From contig CAYPBJ010000036.1 in assembly GCA_964408945.1 (NCBI GenBank), forward strand, positions 1 through 19,573: DNA of 19,573 nt. Direction: 5' to 3'. The position numbers and the translations under genes were made by a program. Below, piece after piece: positions 7,583 through 13,749 of this stretch. Numbering within the stretch: the first letter of the stretch is position 1; the number at the start of each line of letters is the position of its first letter. The notes under the pieces were generated by a model. That model was not told where the DNA came from, did no database searches, and worked only from the letters and a program-made list of their open reading frames with translations. The DNA is from VMCP01 sp964408945. Its GTDB lineage: Bacteria > Bacteroidota > Bacteroidia > NS11-12g > UBA955.

Positions 7583-9526
7583 GTGAGATTGTTTAAATCA
7601 ACATACCTGGTAAAATCCCTTTTGGGAATAGGACTTTTAATGGGCTTTTCTCCATTCGCGAAAGCTCAAAATTTGGCCGTTGTTCCTATCATGGAAACCC
7701 AAAGAAGTCGTGCAATTGAGATTCACAAAAATCAATCCATATTGGCTTGGCAAATCACAGATACTTTAAACCTTCCATTCTTTGAAGATTTCGCAGACAA
7801 TGAAGGATTTCCTCGAAAAGAATTTTGGACAGACAAACAAGCTTGGGTGAATAATGGATTTCCCGTGGGGGCTCCCAATCAAAATGTGGCCACCTTTGAC
7901 CATTTAAATCAGTTCGGTAAACCCTACAGTTCGCTTTCTAAAAATTATTCGGTATATGCTGATAGTTTAACCAGTCAGCCCATCAATCTTCAGTTTTATA
8001 AAATAGGAAACACCACTTATCCCTACAAAATCACAGATAATGTGGTTCTAAGCTTTTTTTACCAATCTATGGGAATTGGAGATCAACCTGAACCCGAAGA
8101 TTCGTTGATTTTGTTTTTTAAGGGTCAAAACAATCAATGGCATAAAGTTTGGGGCGTATCGGGCCATTCCAGAAAACCTTTCGAAGAGATTTTTGTGTCT
8201 TTGAACAAGCAAGAGTTCTTTATTCCTGATTTTCAGTTTCGATGGGTTAATTATACCAAGGCAACCGGTAATTTAAATCATTGGCATGTTGATTATATCC
8301 GAATGGATAAAAACAGATTCAAAGGATTTAATGACATCGAAGATGTGGGAATAGTCACTGCTGGAACGGGGTTGTGTTTCGATTATTCAAACATTCCTTA
8401 CAGTCACTACCGATTAAACAAGAATGAAAGCCGCGGAAACGGTGCCTATGTAGAAGTAAAAAACCTAAACGAAGCCGCAACCGTTCAAACGCGTTACTCT
8501 TTAAAGATTTTCAATCAATATCAGCAAAAATTGTTTGATCAAGACTTTGCCATGAGTTCTAGAAACATTCTTCCCATGGCTGATTCTATTGAGCGATTCA
8601 ACACTCCCTTTTTTGATACCCTATCAGGTCCTACCCCTTCTTTGAGTTATAATTTCATTCTCAACCCACAGAGTAACGACTTAACTCCCATTAACTACGG
8701 AGCAAAAAAAGACAACAATCGTTATACCCTCAATCACCAATTTCAGCCTTGGTATTCATACGATGATGGTTCAGCCGAAGGCGGATTTGGACTAGATTAT
8801 GCCTACTTGGGCAATATCAAAGGGCAATTTGCCATGGAGTTCAACACTCTAAGCAACGATACACTCAGAGGTTTATCCATGTATTTTACACAAACCAAAG
8901 AAGATGTTGGTTTCAGAAGCTTTAGGCTTCGAATTTGGAAAAAGCTCTCTCCCATTGGAGGAAAAGACATTGAAGATGAACTCATTTATGAGTTTCCCGT
9001 TGATCGACCTATTTACAGAGATAGTACCAACCATTTTGCTTATTTCTTCTTCGATACAGCCATTTTCCTTCCCAAAGGCACTTATTACGTAGGTTGGCTT
9101 CAGAACATGCCTTACATCTTGAATGTTGGCTATGACAATAATTACCGTTACCAAGGTAAAGATCAATACAATCCGCATTTGTTTTATAATCTCTTGGGAA
9201 GTTGGGAGCGTGCAGATTACAGCATCAAGGGTACTCCAATGATCAGAATGATGTTTGGTGAGCGCGCAAATTATTCGTTTTCAACCCCCAAAATCGAAAA
9301 ACCTACTGTCAAAGCATATCCAAATCCAGCAAAAAATTTCATAACCGTTGAATCCATCAACGCAGTGGTTTTATCTGTGCATATTTTGGATGCAGCAGGA
9401 CGATTGGTAAAAATCGCTGACCAGCAAAACCATATTGACATCAGTTTACTTCCTTCAGGAACTTATTACGCCAAAGTATTTACCGTTGACGGACGTCAAA
9501 ACAGTGTCAAGTTTCACAAACTTTAA
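7583..9526 (+). CDS. T9SS-secreted protein with C-terminal sorting domain
   Basis: A 647-aa exported protein of unknown function. A Sec signal peptide occupies residues 1-29 (KSLLGIGLLMGFSPFAKAQ region). The last 75 residues form a type A type IX secretion sorting domain: KAYPNPAKNFITV (577-589), HILDAAGRLVK and LPSGTYYAKV. The protein should therefore cross the outer membrane through the T9SS and be released or anchored on the surface. The central part is rich in beta-strand-like, aromatic and Asn/Asp-rich sequence, with no catalytic motif I recognise. The GTG start is the only reasonable one: an in-frame TGA lies two codons upstream, and the next Met falls inside the hydrophobic core of the signal peptide. 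The multiheme cytochrome gene starts 3 nt after its stop, so the two are almost certainly co-transcribed and possibly work together at the cell surface (inference). Confidence 0.85.
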   Translation: MRLFKSTYLVKSLLGIGLLMGFSPFAKAQNLAVVPIMETQRSRAIEIHKNQSILAWQITDTLNLPFFEDFADNEGFPRKEFWTDKQAWVNNGFPVGAPNQNVATFDHLNQFGKPYSSLSKNYSVYADSLTSQPINLQFYKIGNTTYPYKITDNVVLSFFYQSMGIGDQPEPEDSLILFFKGQNNQWHKVWGVSGHSRKPFEEIFVSLNKQEFFIPDFQFRWVNYTKATGNLNHWHVDYIRMDKNRFKGFNDIEDVGIVTAGTGLCFDYSNIPYSHYRLNKNESRGNGAYVEVKNLNEAATVQTRYSLKIFNQYQQKLFDQDFAMSSRNILPMADSIERFNTPFFDTLSGPTPSLSYNFILNPQSNDLTPINYGAKKDNNRYTLNHQFQPWYSYDDGSAEGGFGLDYAYLGNIKGQFAMEFNTLSNDTLRGLSMYFTQTKEDVGFRSFRLRIWKKLSPIGGKDIEDELIYEFPVDRPIYRDSTNHFAYFFFDTAIFLPKGTYYVGWLQNMPYILNVGYDNNYRYQGKDQYNPHLFYNLLGSWERADYSIKGTPMIRMMFGERANYSFSTPKIEKPTVKAYPNPAKNFITVESINAVVLSVHILDAAGRLVKIADQQNHIDISLLPSGTYYAKVFTVDGRQNSVKFHKL

Positions 9527-9529
9527 GAA

Positions 9530-11473
9530 ATGAAACGAATTGTAACATTTACAGCCATTGTAAGTGCATTCTTCATTTTTTCCTGCCAATTTTTTCAATC
9601 AAACTCTGGTCTTGAGCAAAGCGACACATTGGCATTTTGGAATCTTCATGACACCGTAAACTATGTGGGAATGAAGGAGTGTCAAACCTGTCATTCCAAC
9701 GTACACGAAACCTTCATTCATACCGGAATGGGTAAAAGCTTTGGAGCTGCCACGCCTGAAAAGTCGAGTGCCCAGTTTCCATTGAACGGACAGGAAATAT
9801 TGGTATTTAAAGGCGATAAAGCATCCCCCGTAATAAAAGACCCCAAAACCAACCGTTGGTATCAAGCATTTTGGAATAAAGACAGTTTGTTTATTGCAGA
9901 GCACACCTTGTTTGGAGGTCAAATTGTAGGCTCTAGAAAAGAGTACATTCCTTTTATTATTGGCAGCGGCCAACACACCAACAGTCATTTTTGGCAGGAC
10001 GGAAACTACCTGTACCAGGCGCCCCTCACCTATTACACTCAAAAAGGCATATGGGATCTTCCGCCGGGTTTCAAAGATAACAATTCCGGTTTTGCGCGTA
10101 AAATCGATGTGGAGTGCATGAGTTGCCATAATGCTATGCCCACGGTAAATAAGGAATCTAAAAACTTCTTTGAAAAGATCCCTTTGGGAATTGATTGTGA
10201 ACGTTGCCATGGACCCGGTGAACTCCATGTGAATTTAAAAAAACAGGGCATTTTAGTTGATACTTCTAAAGAAGCAGACCGAAGCATCGTGAATCCCAAA
10301 AGATTATCGTACCAACGACAGGTAGATATTTGCCAACGTTGCCATTTACAAGGCAATAATGTGTTAAAACCCGGCAAACATTTTGAAGACTTTAGACCGG
10401 GAATGAAGCTTTCTGACGTTTTTGAAGTTTACATGCCCCAATATGAAAATAACGATTATTTCGTAATGGCGGGACATTCAGACCGGTTTCAGCAAAGCGA
10501 ATGTTTCATTAAAACAAATCCAAAAAACACAGATGTTTACGATAAAAAAGTAAACTTCACATGTATCAGTTGTCATAATCCGCATGTGAGCGTAAAAGCT
10601 ACCCGAATTCAAACTTTCAATAATACCTGTAAGGGTTGCCATAACGAACAGAGTCAAAAGAGCGAGTTGAAGGGCTGTTTGCTTCCCCCGAAAAAACAAA
10701 TCAACCAAAACGGCTGTGTAGGGTGCCACATGCCAGGAAGCGGAGCGGAAGACATTCCTCACGTGATGGTGCATGACCATAAGATTCAACGTCCTCAAAA
10801 AATAAATAACCTTGATGCAACCAAAGGAGCGTTGCTGGGCCTTCACGCTGTCAACAATAAAAATCCAAAATCCGCAGATCAAATCAGGGGATACATCAGC
10901 TATTTTGAGAAGTTTGATAATAAAAATCTGTATTTAGAAAAGGCCAAAGAGTTAATGGGCTCAGAGAATGAAGTTGAATTGAACATTCATTTAAATTTTG
11001 TTAAACGTCAATTTCAGATGGTGGTAGATCTCACTAATAAAAACTTTGATGTTGTTTCAGAATCGGACGATGCTTGGACCAACTACCGAGTGGCAAAGAG
11101 TTTTGATGAACTTAAAATGCTGGGCAAGGCCCTTCCCTTTTACAAGCGTGCACATGAATTGATGAAATTAGACCTCGATTTTGGATCGGAATATGCCAAT
11201 GCGCTGATTCGATCTAAAAAATTATCGGAGGCGGAAATATTGTTAAAATCTCAATTAAGCAGGGCTCAAAAACACCCTTTGACTTGGATAAATTGGGGAA
11301 GTGTGAATTTCTTGACCAACAAACTCACTGAGGCCAAACGTGCTTATTTGAAAGTTTTAGAGTTGGAACCGAACAATCAGACGGCGCATCTATTTTTATC
11401 AGAGTTGTATGACCGAGTGGGCGATGTCGAAAAAAAGAAAGTTCATTTGAAGTTTTTGAATCAAGGACGTTAA
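9530..11473 (+). CDS. Seven-heme c-type cytochrome lipoprotein with TPR tail
   Basis: A 647-aa electron-transfer protein. Residues 1-19 (ending FIFSC) look like a lipoprotein signal peptide with lipidated C19, so it is likely anchored in an outer or inner membrane facing the periplasm or surface. Seven CXXCH heme c sites are visible: CQTCH 51-55, CMSCH 196-200, CERCH 223-227, CQRCH 268-272, CISCH 345-349, CKGCH 367-371 and CVGCH 396-400. The layout, with CHSNVHETFIHTGMGKSF near the N-terminus, resembles the cytochrome c554/c' family. Histidines such as H150, H284, H316, H352, H411 and H415 are candidate axial ligands. Residues about 510-647 form several TPR-like helical repeats (for example ALPFYKRAHELMKLD and AKRAYLKVLELEPNNQTAH), suggesting docking of a partner. 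The gene follows the T9SS cargo gene by 3 nt. No nitrite or hydroxylamine reductase signature could be assigned; the substrate is unknown. Confidence 0.87.
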   Translation: MKRIVTFTAIVSAFFIFSCQFFQSNSGLEQSDTLAFWNLHDTVNYVGMKECQTCHSNVHETFIHTGMGKSFGAATPEKSSAQFPLNGQEILVFKGDKASPVIKDPKTNRWYQAFWNKDSLFIAEHTLFGGQIVGSRKEYIPFIIGSGQHTNSHFWQDGNYLYQAPLTYYTQKGIWDLPPGFKDNNSGFARKIDVECMSCHNAMPTVNKESKNFFEKIPLGIDCERCHGPGELHVNLKKQGILVDTSKEADRSIVNPKRLSYQRQVDICQRCHLQGNNVLKPGKHFEDFRPGMKLSDVFEVYMPQYENNDYFVMAGHSDRFQQSECFIKTNPKNTDVYDKKVNFTCISCHNPHVSVKATRIQTFNNTCKGCHNEQSQKSELKGCLLPPKKQINQNGCVGCHMPGSGAEDIPHVMVHDHKIQRPQKINNLDATKGALLGLHAVNNKNPKSADQIRGYISYFEKFDNKNLYLEKAKELMGSENEVELNIHLNFVKRQFQMVVDLTNKNFDVVSESDDAWTNYRVAKSFDELKMLGKALPFYKRAHELMKLDLDFGSEYANALIRSKKLSEAEILLKSQLSRAQKHPLTWINWGSVNFLTNKLTEAKRAYLKVLELEPNNQTAHLFLSELYDRVGDVEKKKVHLKFLNQGR

Positions 11474-11478
11474 ATTTG
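11471..11478 (+). promoter_or_regulatory. Bacteroidota -7 box overlapping the cytochrome stop, before scoB
   Basis: TAAATTTG is a perfect TAnnTTTG match whose first three bases are the TAA stop codon of the cytochrome gene. Six nt separate it from the scoB ATG at 11485. scoB could thus be transcribed separately, with nearly no leader, despite its tight spacing to the cytochrome gene. Confidence 0.55.
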
Positions 11479-11484
11479 TGCAAC

Positions 11485-12053
11485 ATGTTAGATAAGTTTG
11501 GTATCGCTCAGGTAATAGCTCGTGAATTGAAAGACGGGTACTATGTCAACTTAGGAATTGGTATTCCCACGTTGGTGGCCAATTATATACCCGAGGGCAT
11601 TGAAGTGGTACTTCAGAGCGAAAACGGACTGTTGGGCATGGGTCCATTTCCCATTGAGGGCGAGGAAGATCCAGATTTGATCAATGCAGGCAAACAGACC
11701 ATCACTATGGCCGCAGGCGCCTCACTCTTTGACAGCGCCACCAGCTTTGGGATGATTAGAGCAGGAAAGGTTGATTTAACCGTTCTTGGAGCGATGGAAG
11801 TTAGCGATCAAGGCGATATTGCCAATTGGAAAATTCCCGGAAAAATGGTCAAAGGCATGGGCGGTGCAATGGATTTAGTGGCGTCTGCCAAAAACATCAT
11901 TGTTGCCATGCAACACACCAATAAGGCCGGCGAAAGCAAGCTTTTAAGTGCTTGTACCCTCCCCATAACAGGCTTAAAATGTGTTAAAAAAGTGGTCACC
12001 GAATTGGGCGTTTTTGAAATCACTTCTCGAGGATTTGAATTGCGCGAAATTGC
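11485..12053 (+). CDS. scoB: 3-oxoacid CoA-transferase subunit B (partial, runs into gap)
   Basis: Beta subunit of succinyl-CoA:3-ketoacid CoA-transferase, which moves CoA between succinyl-CoA and acetoacetate in ketone-body or branched-chain/fatty-acid-derived acyl metabolism in the cytoplasm. 189 residues are readable, and the family is about 215-220 aa, so roughly 27 C-terminal residues are lost in the N run. Visible motifs are NLGIGIPTLVANYIP (22-36), the catalytic glutamate E46 in QSENGLLGMGP, AGKQTITMAAGASLFDSA, DLTVLGAMEVSDQGDIANW and GMGGAMDLV. I chose ATG 11485 (MLDKFGIAQVIA, as in the family) rather than a TTG at 11476, which lies in the -7 box. The subunit A gene that normally sits next to scoB is not upstream and must be elsewhere or lost in the gap. 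AtoA-type specificity is not excluded. Confidence 0.9.
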
Positions 12054-12153
12054 NNNNNNNNNNNNNNNNNNNNNNNNNNNNNNNNNNNNNNNNNNNNNNN
12101 NNNNNNNNNNNNNNNNNNNNNNNNNNNNNNNNNNNNNNNNNNNNNNNNNNNNN
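12054..12153. other. Assembly gap (100 N)
   Basis: A run of exactly 100 N, the conventional placeholder for a scaffold gap of unknown true length. It removes the 3' end of scoB and the 3' end of the minus-strand small membrane-protein gene. Reading frames drawn through it are artefacts. Confidence 0.98.
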
Positions 12154-12342
12154 CTCCGACCGGTATTTTTTATTGTGGTTTTTGGCTTGAATTTCTGAGG
12201 ATTTAAACTTTTTCAATGCAAAATAAGCGGCCACAAAAATGATGATGGTAAGCACTACTTCCCAGAGAAAAACGTCACCCTTAAATGCACTAATTTCTGC
12301 TTGTCGTTGAAGTTGGGCGGCTGTCGAAGTATCAGGATTCAC
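12154..12342 (-). CDS. Small single-span membrane protein, C-terminus lost in gap
   Basis: 63 residues are readable from a GTG start at 12342. A polar N-terminus (about 1-24) is followed by one transmembrane segment (about 25-43, FLWEVVLTIIIFVAAYFAL). A strongly basic, probably cytoplasmic stretch (KKFKSSEIQAKNHNKKYRSE) then runs into the N run. I do not recognise the family. Small single-span subunits of respiratory or transport complexes can look like this, but nothing specific supports that. Support for it being a real gene comes from the perfect -7 box 4 nt before the GTG and the credible membrane topology. It is divergent from the M20 peptidase gene with 38 nt between the two start codons, and convergent with scoB. 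Confidence 0.6.
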
Positions 12343-12346
12343 GCTG

Positions 12347-12354
12347 CAAAATTA
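12347..12354 (-). promoter_or_regulatory. Bacteroidota -7 box for the small membrane-protein gene
   Basis: On the minus strand this reads TAATTTTG followed by CAGC and then GTG, a perfect TAnnTTTG match only 4 nt from the start codon. It supports the GTG start and predicts a leaderless mRNA. Confidence 0.55.
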
Positions 12355-12360
12355 CGCGAA

Positions 12361-12375
12361 TTTCTTTGTAAATTG
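12361..12375 (+). promoter_or_regulatory. Degenerate -7 region before the M20 peptidase gene
   Basis: Two imperfect -7 candidates overlap here: TTTCTTTG (12361-12368, one mismatch to TAnnTTTG) and TAAATTGCC from 12369. The latter equals the PASTA-gene box TAAATTTGCC minus one T. The ATG is at 12381. One of them is likely the promoter, because the upstream gene diverges. Confidence 0.35.
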
Positions 12376-12380
12376 CCGCT

Positions 12381-13748
12381 ATGTCAACTTTGAGTTATAT
12401 TGAAGCAAATCGTGAGCGATTTTTAGAGGAACTATTTGAAATTCTTCGAATTCCAAGCATAAGCGCTGACTCTTCTTATTCAGCCGAAGTCAGAAAATGT
12501 GCTGAAAAAGTAGCCGAATTCATTAAGTCAGCGGGTGCAGATCATGTTGAATTAGAAGAAACCGCAGGATATCCCATAGTTTACGCAGAAAAAATAATTG
12601 ACCCTAATCTACCCACGGTTTTGGTTTACGGCCACTATGACGTGCAGCCAAGTGTTCCAAACGAACTTTGGCACACTCCCCCGTTCGAACCAACCATTAG
12701 AGACGGTAAAATCTATGCTCGCGGTGCTTGCGATGATAAAGGACAAGCTTTCATGCATGTAAAGGCGTTTGAAACCATGATGCAAACCAATTCTTTGTCG
12801 TGTAACATCAAATTCATGATTGAAGGAGAAGAAGAGGTAGGCAGTTCAAACCTTGGTACCTATTGCCGCAACAACAAAGAAAAACTCAAGGCAGATGTTA
12901 TTTTGATTTCTGATACTTCAATGATTGCCAACGATATTCCGAGCATTGATGTTGGTTTGCGTGGACTTTCATACGTGGAAGTGGAAGTGACAGGTCCAAA
13001 TATTGACTTGCACTCTGGTGTTTATGGCGGTGCAGTAGCAAATCCAATCAATGTTTTGTGTCAAATGATTGCTAGCATGCACGATGAAAATCGTCATATC
13101 ACCATCCCTGGGTTTTACGAAGATGTATTGGAAGTTTCGTCCGCAGATCGCGAAGCATTAGCAAAAGTTCCCTTCGATATAAACGAATATAAAAAACATT
13201 TAGATATCGAAGATGTAATGGGTGAAGCTGGATTTTCAACCATTGAGAGAACGGGTATTCGTCCAACACTAGACGTCAATGGTATTTGGGGCGGCTACAT
13301 TGGCGAGGGTGCAAAAACAGTTCTTCCAAGTAAAGCGTATGCGAAAATTTCTATGCGCTTGGTACCTAATCAAACATCCGATAAAATCACTGAAATCTTT
13401 CAGAGGCACTTTGAATCCATCGCGCCAAAGGGTGTAAAAGTAAAAGTAACTCCTCATCACGGCGGTGAACCAGTGGTTACACCAACGGATAGTATTCCTT
13501 TTAAAGCAGCGGCGAAGGCAATGTTCGATACTTTTGGCAAGGAACCTATTCCGAGCAGAGGTGGCGGAAGTATTCCTATTGTAGCGCTTTTCGAAAAAGA
13601 ATTACAAACCAAAACGGTGTTGATGGGCTTCGGATTAGACAGCGATGCTATTCACAGTCCAAATGAACACTACGGCGTTTTCAACTACTTCAAAGGAATT
13701 GAAACAATTCCTAGGTTTTTTCATCATTTTGCTGAATTAAATAAGTAA
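12381..13748 (+). CDS. M20 family dipeptidase (zinc metallopeptidase)
   Basis: A 455-aa cytoplasmic di-zinc peptidase related to carnosinase/CNDP-type and DUG-type M20 enzymes; it probably cleaves dipeptides. The metal site is complete: H85 in VYGHYDVQP, the bridging aspartate in GACDDKG (D118/D119), general base E151 and ligand E152 in EGEEEVGSS, D178 in LISDTS, and H425 in AIHSPNEHY. The dimerisation/lid domain, about 195-350, contains GPNIDLHSGVYGG. There is no signal peptide. The length fits the family. The stop codon is followed after one base by the ATG of the relA/spoT gene, so the two are likely one transcription unit. Exact substrate range cannot be told from sequence. Confidence 0.92.
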   Translation: MSTLSYIEANRERFLEELFEILRIPSISADSSYSAEVRKCAEKVAEFIKSAGADHVELEETAGYPIVYAEKIIDPNLPTVLVYGHYDVQPSVPNELWHTPPFEPTIRDGKIYARGACDDKGQAFMHVKAFETMMQTNSLSCNIKFMIEGEEEVGSSNLGTYCRNNKEKLKADVILISDTSMIANDIPSIDVGLRGLSYVEVEVTGPNIDLHSGVYGGAVANPINVLCQMIASMHDENRHITIPGFYEDVLEVSSADREALAKVPFDINEYKKHLDIEDVMGEAGFSTIERTGIRPTLDVNGIWGGYIGEGAKTVLPSKAYAKISMRLVPNQTSDKITEIFQRHFESIAPKGVKVKVTPHHGGEPVVTPTDSIPFKAAAKAMFDTFGKEPIPSRGGGSIPIVALFEKELQTKTVLMGFGLDSDAIHSPNEHYGVFNYFKGIETIPRFFHHFAELNK

Positions 13749-13749
13749 A

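Noticed and set aside
9599..10228. 209-codon open frame on the minus strand
   Set aside because: It lies wholly opposite the cytochrome gene, has no promoter or recognisable domain, and is explained as a reading-frame shadow. The same applies to the other long antisense frames, such as 623-988, 1010-1402 and 5179-5520.
11476..11484. TTG start for scoB adding three residues
   Set aside because: It overlaps the -7 box, and family members begin with MLDK-like sequence at the ATG.
11974..12342. A 122-codon minus-strand protein and plus-strand frames read through the N run
   Set aside because: The Ns translate as unknowns, so continuity across the gap is not real. Only the parts up to the gap edges were annotated.
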